From JAEMQF01 sp963850525 (lineage in GTDB: Bacteria > Pseudomonadota > Gammaproteobacteria > Burkholderiales > Burkholderiaceae_C): 64,000 nt of DNA. A program made the position numbers and the translations under genes. The notes under the pieces were generated by a model. It did not search any database, was not told the DNA's origin, and saw only the letters and a program-made list of their open reading frames with translations. Of this stretch, positions 8,341 to 17,297 are shown one piece after another (within the stretch, counting starts at the first letter, position 1; each line of letters opens with the position of its first letter). The DNA lies in the NCBI GenBank assembly GCA_963850525.1, contig CAWKLQ010000010.1:62001-126000 (forward strand), in the 5' to 3' direction.

Positions 8341-10274
8341 CCGCGGGCCCGCGATTGGCGGCGTTGCGTGCGCTGGGCCGCCTCGTCTGCACGACGCTGT
8401 GGGCTTTGGCACTGGGCTGCGCGACGCTCGCGAATTCGCAAGGCATCGAATCGGTTCTGTCTCCGGGCAAGGTGATTCAGGGCCACGCCAAGGTCGAAAA
8501 CGACTGCAACGCGTGCCACGTCAAGTTCGACCGCAACGCCCAGGACGCGCGCTGCCTGGAGTGCCACAAGGACGTCGGCGTGGACATGCGCAACGGGGCG
8601 GGCTATCACGGGCGCATCAAGCCCCAGGCGTGCCGCACCTGCCACACCGACCACAAGGGGCGTGACGCGAAGATCGTCGTGCTGAACGAAAAGCAGTTCG
8701 ATCACACGCTCACCGACTTCGCGCTGCGCGGCAAGCACCAGGAGACGCCTTGCGCCAAGTGCCACGTGCCGCCGAAGAAGTACCGTGACGCCGCGCTGGA
8801 ATGCAATGCGTGCCACAGACAAGACGACGTGCACAAGGGCGGCCTGGGACCCAAATGCGCCGACTGCCACACCGAGGCGAACTGGAAGGACATCAAGTTC
8901 GATCACGGCAAGACGCGCTTTGCGCTGACCGGCAAACACGTCGACACCAAGTGCATCGATTGCCACAAGAACAACAAGTACAAAGACACGGTGCGCACCT
9001 GCATCGGTTGCCACAAGAAGGATGACGACGGCGCGAAGGGCCACAAGGGCCTGTACGGCGAAAAGTGCGAGAGTTGCCACAGCACGAAGGCGTGGAAACC
9101 GAGCACCTTCAACCACGACAAGGACACCAAATACTCACTGCTCGGCAAGCACCGTACGACGGCGTGCAAGGACTGCCACACCGGCCACCTGTACAAGGAC
9201 AAGGTGAGCTCCGAGTGCTACGCCTGCCACAAGAAGGACGACAAGCACAAGGGAACGCTCGGCAAGGCGTGCGGCGACTGCCACAACGAAGTGGGCTGGA
9301 AGGAGCGCACCAAGTTTGACCACGACAAGACCGATTTTCCGCTGCTGGGCAAACACGCCAAGGTCGAATGCAAGGACTGCCACAAGAGCACGAATTTCAA
9401 GGAGGCGCCCAAGGACTGCATCGGCTGCCACCGCAAGGACGACAAACACGAGAAGACGCTGGGCGAGAAATGCGGCGACTGCCACAACGAGCGCGACTGG
9501 AAGACGACGCAGGGGCGCTTCGACCACGACCGGACCAAGTTCAAGCTGCGCAACGCGCACGCGTCGCCCGACAAGATCAAGTGCAACGCCTGCCACAAGG
9601 ACTTGCGCAGTTTCCGCAAGACGCCGCTGGATTGCTTTAGCTGTCATAAGAAAGACGACAAACACGAAGGCCAGCAAGGCAAGGCGTGCGAGAAGTGTCA
9701 CAGCGATGTGTCGTGGAAAGTCGAGACCTTCGACCACGCACGCACCCAGTTCCCTCTGACGGGGCGGCATTTGGTGGCCAAGTGCAAGGACTGCCACGTG
9801 ACACCGCGTTACCTCGACGCACCACGCGACTGTTATGGTTGCCACAAGAAGGATGACAAGCACAAGCTCAAGTTCGGCGAGCGCTGCCAGTCCTGCCACA
9901 ACACGCGCGCCTGGCCGGCCTGGGACTTCGATCATGACAAGCGCAGCAATTTCAAACTCGATGGCGCGCACCGCAAAGCGACTTGCGAGGCGTGCCACAA
10001 GGACCCGGCAGCCAAAGGCAAGGACCTTGCACCCACCGGCGCCAACTGCATCGCCTGCCATCGGCGCGACGACGTGCACGACGGCCAGTTTGGCGTGAGG
10101 TGCGATCAATGCCATACCCCTACCGAATGGAAAAAAATCGTGAATCGCCGGCAAGTCCAGTTCGAACCCGAGGGCGAATCCGGCTGGACGGTGGCTGCGC
10201 TTTTTGGGCGTGCGAGTCTGTTCAGTCGCCGCGCCGATGCGGCACCGGAATTTCCTGAGGCGCCGCGCCCATGA
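8337..10274 (+). CDS. 24-heme c-type cytochrome (cytochrome c3-like repeats)
   Basis: An exported protein of ~645 residues with 24 CXXCH heme-attachment motifs. They occur in a repeated unit of ~70-75 residues with three hemes each: FDH-KT-F-LxGKH, CxxCH, a second CxxCH followed by KKDDKHKG, and a third CxxCH then W. The many His residues between motifs can serve as second axial ligands. The likely start is TTG at 8337, overlapping the upstream stop; an N-terminal hydrophobic segment follows (LGRLVCTTLWALALGCA). The Cys in that segment might be a weak lipobox. After the last heme is a ~45-residue tail with no hemes. It is predicted to be periplasmic. The gene ends ATGA, overlapping the next cytochrome gene. 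Confidence 0.9.
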   Translation: MTAGPRLAALRALGRLVCTTLWALALGCATLANSQGIESVLSPGKVIQGHAKVENDCNACHVKFDRNAQDARCLECHKDVGVDMRNGAGYHGRIKPQACRTCHTDHKGRDAKIVVLNEKQFDHTLTDFALRGKHQETPCAKCHVPPKKYRDAALECNACHRQDDVHKGGLGPKCADCHTEANWKDIKFDHGKTRFALTGKHVDTKCIDCHKNNKYKDTVRTCIGCHKKDDDGAKGHKGLYGEKCESCHSTKAWKPSTFNHDKDTKYSLLGKHRTTACKDCHTGHLYKDKVSSECYACHKKDDKHKGTLGKACGDCHNEVGWKERTKFDHDKTDFPLLGKHAKVECKDCHKSTNFKEAPKDCIGCHRKDDKHEKTLGEKCGDCHNERDWKTTQGRFDHDRTKFKLRNAHASPDKIKCNACHKDLRSFRKTPLDCFSCHKKDDKHEGQQGKACEKCHSDVSWKVETFDHARTQFPLTGRHLVAKCKDCHVTPRYLDAPRDCYGCHKKDDKHKLKFGERCQSCHNTRAWPAWDFDHDKRSNFKLDGAHRKATCEACHKDPAAKGKDLAPTGANCIACHRRDDVHDGQFGVRCDQCHTPTEWKKIVNRRQVQFEPEGESGWTVAALFGRASLFSRRADAAPEFPEAPRP

Positions 10275-13069
10275 CCTGCGCACGTTCGTCTGTGCTCGCG
10301 GCACTGCGCTGGCTTGGCGCCGTGCTCCTGGCGGGCGCGTTGGCGAGCGCGTTCACGGGCGCGTTCGCGCAAACCGCATCGCGCACCTTCGACCACCTCA
10401 AGACGGGCTTTGCGCTGACCGGCACGCACACCGCGCAGCGCTGCGAGTCGTGTCACCAGCTGGGTGTGTTCAAGGGAACGCCGCGCGATTGTGCGAGTTG
10501 CCATATTTCCGGGTCGCGGCTTGCGCGCTCCAACGTCGTCAAGCCCGACAAACACATCCCGACGCAGCAAGCCTGCGACACCTGCCACAACACGCAAGCC
10601 TTTGCCGGCGCCAAGTTCAACCACCTCGGCGTTCCCGTCGGGGGGTGCGTGACGTGCCACGCCGCCGGCCTGGCCACCGGCAAGCCGACAGGGCACCTCG
10701 TCACCACCGCGTCGTGCGATACCTGCCACCGCACCTCGGCGTGGCGGCCTGCGGCGGCGTTCAACCACGTGGGTGTGGCTGCGGGAACGTGCGCCACCTG
10801 CCACGGCGTCACCGCCAAGGGCAAGACGGCGTTGCACATCCCGACGAGCGTGCCCACGTCCATGCCCTCGTGCGACAGCTGCCACCGCAGCGGCTATACG
10901 GCGTTTGCCCCCGCCAAGTTCCACGCCAGCGTGAGCGTGAGCGCGTCGTGCGTCACCTGCCACACAGGGGGCTTCGCGCGCGCCGTGGGCAAGCCGAATA
11001 CGCCCGTGCACGCCAACGTGACGGTGTGCGAGAGCTGCCACAAGTCGACCGCGACGTGGAGCGGCGCCCGGGTTGATCACAGCTCCTTCAACGCCCTGAC
11101 GAATTGCGCCGGCTGCCACGATGGCAGGGCGGCAACGGGCCAGCCGCTGGCAACGCACATCAAGACCGGCGCGACGAACTGCCTGAGCTGCCACAGCACG
11201 ACCGCGTGGCGCCCGACGAGCTGGAACCACACGCAGCTCGCCGTCGCCGGCCAATGTGCGACTTGCCACAGCGGCGCCAACCCCCCGGCCGATGCGCGCC
11301 CGGCGACGCACGTGCCGTACCAGTCCGTGCCCGGCCTGGTGGCGCCGAATTGCGACAGTTGCCACAAGTCCAGCCTAACCGCCTGGGCGCCCACCAAGTT
11401 GCACAGCAACATCGCGGTGAGCTCGGGTTGCGAGACCTGCCACGTCGGCAACTATGCACCGGGCCAGCGCAAACCCACAACGGGTGCCCTGGCGACGATC
11501 CACGCGACGATCACGGGGAACTGCCAGACGTGCCACACCTCGACGGTGACCTGGGTTGTGAACCGCCCCGACCACGCGCAGTTCACTGCCGCGACGAATT
11601 GCGCGCAATCGGGCTGCCACGGCAGCGGCGCGAGCGGGAAGTCGGTCGCACACATTCCGGCGGGAATCAACTGCGCGAGTTGCCACGGCGTGACGGCTTG
11701 GCGTCCTTCGACCTTTGCCCATTCACCCACCCAGGCGCCGGTGATCGGGGCGTGCTCGACTTGCCACAGCGGCCTGTACCCACCCGCCGACGGGCGCATC
11801 GTCGCCCACGTGCCGTACACGGCTTTAGGCGCGCTCGCGCCGAATTGCGACACCTGCCACAAGGGCGGCTACGCGAGCTGGAACCCCGGCGTCGTGCACC
11901 TGAACATCCCGGCCATCGTCACGAACTGCGCGAGTTGCCACACCGGTCAGTTCCTCGCGGCGAAGGGCAAGTCGCCGACCCACGTCGCGACGACGGCGGC
12001 GTGCGAGACCTGCCACAAGTCGACGGCAACGTTTGTCGGCGCCAAGATCGACCACAGCACCTTCGGCGCCGCGACGAACTGCGCGAGCTGCCACATCGGC
12101 GGCACGGGCGCCACCGGCAAGGCCGCGACGCACATTCCGGTGGGCACGACCAACTGCTTTGCGTGCCACGGCACGGTGACGTGGCTGCCGTCGAAGTGGA
12201 ACCACACCCAGCTCGCCGTGGCCGCGCAGTGCGCGACGTGTCATACCGGAGCCTTCCCACCGGCCGATGGACGCTCGAGCTTGCACACGCCCTATCAATT
12301 GGTCAGCGCCCTCAGCACCGCGAAGTGCGATACCTGCCACGCCGGCTTCACGCTGTGGACCGGCGTCAAAGTGCACAGCAAGGTCGCGCTGAGCGCCCAG
12401 TGCGTGACTTGCCACAGCGCGCCTTACCCGCTTGGCCAGAAAAAGCCGGCCACGCCCATCCATGCGAATGTCACGGGCAATTGCGAGTCGTGCCACCGCT
12501 CGACGGCGAACTGGCTGGCGGCGACGTCAGCGCACAACGCATCGAATGGGGTCGGCACCGGCAGCTGCGACACGTGCCACGCCCCGCCGGGCACGGCGAA
12601 AACCAAACTTGCCACGCACATTCCGGTGCCCGCGGGAACCGCCAAGTGCGACTCGTGCCACCGGTCGCAAGCCAGCTTCGCCAGCGCCGTGACGATGAAC
12701 CACGCGGTCGTCGCGACGGCGACGTGCAAGTCGTGCCACAGCGGCGGCTTCGTCACCCAGGGTGTCGTCGGTGCGCTGGCCAAACCGACGAATCACGTGC
12801 CGGAGATCCAGTTGCTGAACGGCGCGGCGATGGACTGCAAGGCGTGCCACACCGGCACGACGGCGTGGACGACGCTTCGGATGAATCACAATGCGAGCCT
12901 GGGCAACGGGTCGGGCTGGTGCAAGGGTTGCCACACGAGTGGTCAGACATTCCTCGGATCCATGCAGAAGAAGTCGCTGAATCATGAGCGGGCGGGTTCG
13001 ACCGACTGTTCGCAGTCCGGTTGCCATCGACCCCTGGGAAATCGCGGTTCGGCGTACAGCAGTTGGTAG
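10271..13069 (+). CDS. 33-heme c-type cytochrome
   Basis: A 932-residue exported protein with 31 CXXCH motifs and two wider CX4CH motifs (CAQSGCH at residue 444, CSQSGCH at residue 913). The signal peptide ends near AFA-QTAS (residues ~1-34). Repeats are looser than in the 24-heme protein and use T/S-rich linkers such as CATCHSG, PPADGR and THIP. The first 90 residues still share the F-DH-KTGF-L-G-H pattern with it. The start codon overlaps the upstream stop (ATGA), so the two cytochromes are almost certainly co-translated. It is a candidate extracellular or barrel-embedded electron conductor. No lipobox or PEP-CTERM is seen. Confidence 0.92.
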   Translation: MTCARSSVLAALRWLGAVLLAGALASAFTGAFAQTASRTFDHLKTGFALTGTHTAQRCESCHQLGVFKGTPRDCASCHISGSRLARSNVVKPDKHIPTQQACDTCHNTQAFAGAKFNHLGVPVGGCVTCHAAGLATGKPTGHLVTTASCDTCHRTSAWRPAAAFNHVGVAAGTCATCHGVTAKGKTALHIPTSVPTSMPSCDSCHRSGYTAFAPAKFHASVSVSASCVTCHTGGFARAVGKPNTPVHANVTVCESCHKSTATWSGARVDHSSFNALTNCAGCHDGRAATGQPLATHIKTGATNCLSCHSTTAWRPTSWNHTQLAVAGQCATCHSGANPPADARPATHVPYQSVPGLVAPNCDSCHKSSLTAWAPTKLHSNIAVSSGCETCHVGNYAPGQRKPTTGALATIHATITGNCQTCHTSTVTWVVNRPDHAQFTAATNCAQSGCHGSGASGKSVAHIPAGINCASCHGVTAWRPSTFAHSPTQAPVIGACSTCHSGLYPPADGRIVAHVPYTALGALAPNCDTCHKGGYASWNPGVVHLNIPAIVTNCASCHTGQFLAAKGKSPTHVATTAACETCHKSTATFVGAKIDHSTFGAATNCASCHIGGTGATGKAATHIPVGTTNCFACHGTVTWLPSKWNHTQLAVAAQCATCHTGAFPPADGRSSLHTPYQLVSALSTAKCDTCHAGFTLWTGVKVHSKVALSAQCVTCHSAPYPLGQKKPATPIHANVTGNCESCHRSTANWLAATSAHNASNGVGTGSCDTCHAPPGTAKTKLATHIPVPAGTAKCDSCHRSQASFASAVTMNHAVVATATCKSCHSGGFVTQGVVGALAKPTNHVPEIQLLNGAAMDCKACHTGTTAWTTLRMNHNASLGNGSGWCKGCHTSGQTFLGSMQKKSLNHERAGSTDCSQSGCHRPLGNRGSAYSSW

Positions 13070-13114
13070 CGTGGCGCGCCGCCGGTCGTTCACAAGAGAA
13101 ACAATCAAATCAGC

Positions 13115-15865
13115 GTGAAGACGAGTCTGCGGCGGGTTCTCGCCACCTTTGCCATGGCGTGTGCCGCATTCGCTGCCCACGCTCAATTGATCGACGATGC
13201 CGACCTGCGCGCCCAGGGCGCGGACGCCGTGCTGCAGGTGCGCTTCGTCACGCCGATCCAGTTCCTGCGCGCCACCGGCGCGCCGCGCGGCGAACTGGCT
13301 CAGGTGTTTTACGACGTGCTTCCGGCGCGCAACGTGCCCCGTTTGGTGCCTTCCGAACGCCGCCTCGTCAGCGCGGGCTTGCCGCAAATCATCGTCACCG
13401 ATGAGGCGGGCGCGCAGGCGGGGCAAACGCGCAAGTTGACGATCCGCTTCAGCCCCGCAGTGAGGTTTGGCATTCGTGCCGGCGCCGATAGCCGCAGCAT
13501 CGAAGTGGTTCTCGACGGGCTCGGTGCCGCGTTGCGCGCCGCCTCGACGATTCCGCCCTTGCCGATCGCCGATGCGACACGCCGCTACGTGGTCACGCTG
13601 CAAAGCTCCAGCGACCCCAACGTCAACCTCGCCGCGCCGATTCCTGCGTCGATGCAGGACTTCGAAGTCTTCAGTTCGCGCCGCGTCACGGACGGCCGCA
13701 CGCTGTTCGACATCAATCTGGGCTACTTCGCGACGCAACAAGACGCTGAGCGCGCGCGCGGCCAGTTGCTGCGCCGCTTTGCGCAGGCCACGGTGACCGA
13801 GTTGCCGTTGTTGCCCGTGGTTGAGCCGCGCGCCGCGGCGCGCGCGCCCACGCCGGCGCCTGCGCCCTCAGCTGGCGCTGCGGCGGCCGCTGCAACGGCT
13901 GCTGCCGCTGCCGCCGCCGCAACTGCTGCCGCTGCCGCGGGACCCACGGGTGCTGCTGCGGCGTCGCCGCTGGGCCTTGGGGGCGTGGCGGCTGGCGCAG
14001 CGCCGCCGTCACCTTTGCCGCGTGCGCCGGCGCCGGCTGCCCCTGCGTTGCCGGCCGTGTCCGCTGCGACTGTGCCCGTGCCACCCGCGTCGCCCACGGC
14101 GGACGCTTCGCGGCCCGCCGACCCACCACCGGGGCCGATTGCCAGTGCCGAGCAGGTGAATGCGCAGGCGGCAAGCTTGCTCAGGCAAGCCCAGGCCGCC
14201 TTCGACAAGGCCGACTACCCGGCGAGCGTGGAGGCGTTGAACGCGGCGCTGAATCTGCCGCCGAATCCGTCGTCGCGCCGCGCCCAGGAGTTGATCGGTG
14301 TGACGCGAATTCGCCAAGGCGACGCGGTGCGCGCGCGCAGCGAACTCGAGTTGTTCCTGCGGCTGTACCCGCAAGGCGCAGACAGCGACCGGGCGCGCCA
14401 GGCGCTCGCGGCGCTGCCCGCGCCTGCTGCGCCGAGCGCCGCAGCCGCACGGCCGCGCCCGCCGGTGCAACCGACGACGACGCTCAACGCCTCGCTCGCG
14501 CAGTACTACTTCGGCGGCAAATCGAAGACGCGCACCCAGGACTTTCAGGACTCAGCTTTGGGCGGTCTGCCGACGTCGATCACCGACAAGACGGTGTCGG
14601 ACACCGACCAAAGCCAAATGCAAAGCAACGCCGACCTCAACTGGCGGCACCGCGACGCCGAGCAGGAAATGCGCTTTGTGTTTCGCGACAGCTATTCCTA
14701 CGACTTGCTGAACAAGGACAAGAGCAAGAACCGCCTCAGTGCGCTGTACTTCGATCATCGTTCCTACACCCTGGGCACGAGCGTGCGCGCCGGCCGCCAA
14801 TCACCTACCGGCGGCGGTGTGCTCTATCTTTTCGACGGGTTGCAGGGTGGCTACAGCTTCGCGCCCAAGTGGAAGGTCAATGGTGTCTTCGGCGTGCCCA
14901 CCGAGAAGCTTCTTGACGCGAAGCGAACCTTTTACGGCGCATCGATCGACGCCGAAGCGCTGACCGATCAGCTCAGCGGCAGCGCCTACCTGATGCAGCA
15001 GGTCATCGACGGCGTCGTCGACCGGCGTGGTGTGGGCACCGAGATGCGTTTTTTCAGCGGCGGCATCTCGGCATCGGCGCAGCTCGACTACGACGTCTTG
15101 TTCAAGGCCCTGAATATCGCAGCGTTTCAGGGCACCTGGCAGTTTGCCGACAACACCGTGATCAACACGTTGTACGACAAGCGTGCGGTGTCGATTCTCA
15201 CGTTGGGCAACTTGCTGTTCTTCCAGGGCACCGGCTTGCCGCTGTTGGTGGGCACGCCGACTCGCGTGTCAGACTTGCTCGCCCTGTCCACGCTCGAGCA
15301 ACTGCGCGAACGAAGCAAGTTGGTCACCGCCTACCAGCAGCAGGCCATGTTGGGCCTGACGACGCCGATCGCCAAACAATGGCAATGGGGCGCCGATGTG
15401 CGCTTGACGCACGTTGGGCCGGTGCTGCCGGTCGCCGACATCGGCTTTGCGGGCAGCCCGAGCACGGGCAAACAGTGGAGCGCAAGCACCCAGTTCATCG
15501 GCAGCAATCTGTACTCGACGCGCGATTCGCATGTGTTGAGCCTCACCTACCTGACGAGTCCGACGACGCGAGCGCGCCAAGTGGCGTACAACAATCTGTC
15601 GGCGATCGATGCGCTTTGGCAAGTCGAGCCGTCGATCCGCTTTTTCAGCCAAAGCGACACGAACGGCACGCGCAGCCAGCGCTGGTCGCCGGGCTTGCGC
15701 TTCACGCTGCGCCCGACGCCCGCGCTGTCGCTCGAGTCGGACCTGGCGTATGAACACTCGACCACGAAATCGCTCACGTCGCCGCCGCCACCGGCACTGC
15801 CGATAACGACGAAGCAGACTTCGAGTCGCGTGTCCTACTTCCTCGGCCTGCGCTACGAGTTCTGA
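13115..15865 (+). CDS. SPOR/TPR protein with C-terminal outer-membrane beta-barrel, candidate porin of the cytochrome conduit
   Basis: 916 residues with a GTG start. A signal peptide ends AHA-QLIDD (residue ~23). Then come a region of no known family (to ~160), a SPOR-like segment (~155-230: RYVVTLQSSS...FDINLGYFATQQDAERA), an Ala/Pro-rich linker (~240-345), TPR-like helices (~345-440) and a long C-terminal half (~460-916) rich in alternating beta strands that ends in ...LGLRYEF. A terminal Phe after aromatic alternation is the usual BAM signal of outer-membrane barrels. It lies 45 bp after the 33-heme gene. I infer the barrel could insulate a cytochrome across the outer membrane, like MtrB-type porins, although it shares no obvious motif with MtrB. 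Confidence 0.75.
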   Translation: MKTSLRRVLATFAMACAAFAAHAQLIDDADLRAQGADAVLQVRFVTPIQFLRATGAPRGELAQVFYDVLPARNVPRLVPSERRLVSAGLPQIIVTDEAGAQAGQTRKLTIRFSPAVRFGIRAGADSRSIEVVLDGLGAALRAASTIPPLPIADATRRYVVTLQSSSDPNVNLAAPIPASMQDFEVFSSRRVTDGRTLFDINLGYFATQQDAERARGQLLRRFAQATVTELPLLPVVEPRAAARAPTPAPAPSAGAAAAAATAAAAAAAATAAAAAGPTGAAAASPLGLGGVAAGAAPPSPLPRAPAPAAPALPAVSAATVPVPPASPTADASRPADPPPGPIASAEQVNAQAASLLRQAQAAFDKADYPASVEALNAALNLPPNPSSRRAQELIGVTRIRQGDAVRARSELELFLRLYPQGADSDRARQALAALPAPAAPSAAAARPRPPVQPTTTLNASLAQYYFGGKSKTRTQDFQDSALGGLPTSITDKTVSDTDQSQMQSNADLNWRHRDAEQEMRFVFRDSYSYDLLNKDKSKNRLSALYFDHRSYTLGTSVRAGRQSPTGGGVLYLFDGLQGGYSFAPKWKVNGVFGVPTEKLLDAKRTFYGASIDAEALTDQLSGSAYLMQQVIDGVVDRRGVGTEMRFFSGGISASAQLDYDVLFKALNIAAFQGTWQFADNTVINTLYDKRAVSILTLGNLLFFQGTGLPLLVGTPTRVSDLLALSTLEQLRERSKLVTAYQQQAMLGLTTPIAKQWQWGADVRLTHVGPVLPVADIGFAGSPSTGKQWSASTQFIGSNLYSTRDSHVLSLTYLTSPTTRARQVAYNNLSAIDALWQVEPSIRFFSQSDTNGTRSQRWSPGLRFTLRPTPALSLESDLAYEHSTTKSLTSPPPPALPITTKQTSSRVSYFLGLRYEF

Positions 15866-15869
15866 CGGA

Positions 15870-16505
15870 ATGACCTTACCCACCCTGCGCGCGGAGGGCC
15901 TGGCGTACCGGCGCGGCGAACACGCGCTGTTCACCGGCCTGAGCCTTGATCTGGCGGCAGCCCAGCTGATCTGGCTGCGCGGCCACAACGGCCGCGGCAA
16001 GACGAGCCTGCTGCGCCTGCTGGCAGGCTTGGCGCAACCCGACGCCGGCCGCGTGACGTGGGGCAATGAGGCGCTTGCCGACGCATCCGAGTTTGCGGCG
16101 CGGCGCGTTTACATTGCGCACGCGAACGCCTTGAAAGACGACTTGACTGCCTTCGAATCGCTGCAATTCCTCGCCGCCTTGCACGGGCGCGACGCTGCTC
16201 CTGCGAAGGTGTCCAGCGCCCTGGCGAGGTTGAGAATGACGTCGCGCGAGCGCGCGCCGATCCGAACCCTGTCGCAAGGGCAGCGCCGCCGCGTCGCGCT
16301 GGCGCGGCTCGCGCTGGAGGACGCGGCTGGCCTGTGGGTGCTCGACGAACCTTACGACGCGCTCGATGTGGACGGCATCCAGATCGTCAACGACCTGCTC
16401 GAACAGCACGTGGCGCGCGGCGGCAGTGTCGTGCTCACGAGCCACCAGGCGCTGAGCCTGACGGGCGTGACGCCGCGGCTCTTTGATCTGGACCGCGCGG
16501 CGTGA
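15870..16505 (+). CDS. ccmA: heme exporter ATP-binding protein CcmA
   Basis: A 211-residue ABC ATPase that energises release of holo-CcmE from CcmC during System I cytochrome c maturation. It shows Walker A GHNGRGKTS (residues 38-46), signature TLSQGQRRRVALARL, Walker B WVLDEPYDALD and the switch-region His in LTSHQ. The length is typical. It begins 4 bp after the barrel gene's stop, so the ccm genes appear to share a transcript with the multiheme cytochromes that need them. Confidence 0.95.
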   Translation: MTLPTLRAEGLAYRRGEHALFTGLSLDLAAAQLIWLRGHNGRGKTSLLRLLAGLAQPDAGRVTWGNEALADASEFAARRVYIAHANALKDDLTAFESLQFLAALHGRDAAPAKVSSALARLRMTSRERAPIRTLSQGQRRRVALARLALEDAAGLWVLDEPYDALDVDGIQIVNDLLEQHVARGGSVVLTSHQALSLTGVTPRLFDLDRAA

Positions 16506-16557
16506 GCGCTCCCGCCCGGCCGTTCCGAAGGGAGCGCTGCGTCCCGCTTGGCGGGAC
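16505..16557. repeat. paired hairpins in the ccmA-ccmB gap
   Basis: Two perfect inverted repeats lie side by side: AGCGCTCCC (16505-16513) with GGGAGCGCT (16530-16538), and GTCCCGC (16541-16547) with GCGGGAC (16551-16557). They occupy nearly all of the 76-bp gap in an otherwise tightly packed operon. They could tune mRNA stability or readthrough. Confidence 0.6.
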
Positions 16558-16581
16558 CGCGCGAAGCGCGAGGGTGCACCC

Positions 16582-17253
16582 ATGACCGAGAACGGCTTTG
16601 GCGTGGTCGTGCGCCGCGACCTGCGCCTGGCGGCGCGGCGCCGCATCGATGCGCTCCTGCCGGTCGTGTTTTTTCTCGTCGCGGCCAGCCTGTTTCCCTT
16701 GGGCGTGGGGCCCGAGGCGCAGGTGCTGCGCCAGATCGGCCCGGGAATCGTCTGGGTCTGCGCGCTGCTCGCGACGATGTTGTCGCTGGGCAGCCTCTAC
16801 GCCGGCGACTACGCCGACGGCTCGCTCGAGCAAATGCTGCTCTCCAGCCACTCGGGCGTGCTGATCGCCGGGGCCAAGGCGTTCGCGCACTGGCTGCTGA
16901 CGGGGGTGCCGCTGATCGTCGCGTCGCCCTTGCTTGGCCTGCTCTTTGACATGAGCGGCGAGGCGATCGTGACGCTGTTTGTCAGCTTGCTGCTCGGCAC
17001 GCCGATTCTCAGCCTGCTCGGCAGTGTGGGCGCGGCGCTGACGCTGGGCCTGCGCAGCGCCGGCGTGCTGCTGTTGCTGCTGGTGCTGCCGCTGTGTATT
17101 CCGGCGTTGATCTTTGGCGCCGGGGCGGTGGCGGCGGTGGACGCAGGAATGTCGGCGCGCGGCCACCTGTCCTTGCTCGGCGCATTGCTGATGCTTACAG
17201 TCTTGGGGGCGCCGCTGGCCGCCGCAGCCGCGCTGCGCATCTCCACGGCGTGA
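16582..17253 (+). CDS. ccmB: heme exporter permease CcmB
   Basis: A 223-residue inner-membrane protein with six hydrophobic segments, the CcmA partner in the CcmABCDE complex. The family pattern is clear: GIVWVCALLATMLSLGSLYAGDYADGSLEQM, with the Leu-rich helices after it. The ATG at 16582 is preceded by GAGGG; the frame is open 100 nt upstream but that part is not CcmB-like. The gene lies between a pair of hairpins and a REP-like repeat. Confidence 0.94.
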   Translation: MTENGFGVVVRRDLRLAARRRIDALLPVVFFLVAASLFPLGVGPEAQVLRQIGPGIVWVCALLATMLSLGSLYAGDYADGSLEQMLLSSHSGVLIAGAKAFAHWLLTGVPLIVASPLLGLLFDMSGEAIVTLFVSLLLGTPILSLLGSVGAALTLGLRSAGVLLLLLVLPLCIPALIFGAGAVAAVDAGMSARGHLSLLGALLMLTVLGAPLAAAAALRISTA

Positions 17254-17263
17254 TCCAATCAGT

Positions 17264-17288
17264 GGATCCCGGCGTGCGCCGGGATGAC
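17264..17288 (+). repeat. REP-like palindrome (GGATCCCGGCGT-type)
   Basis: GATCCCGGCGTGCGCCGGGATGAC is a near-perfect palindrome in the ccmB-ccmC gap. The same unit occurs three times near 24.4 kb, showing it is a dispersed repeat. Units of this type are common in intergenic DNA of beta- and gammaproteobacteria. Confidence 0.85.
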
Positions 17289-17297
17289 AGACCCAAC

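Noticed and set aside
8500..13030. Frequent TGCCAC-type direct repeats
   Set aside because: These are the codons for the CH of CXXCH motifs, not a DNA repeat element.
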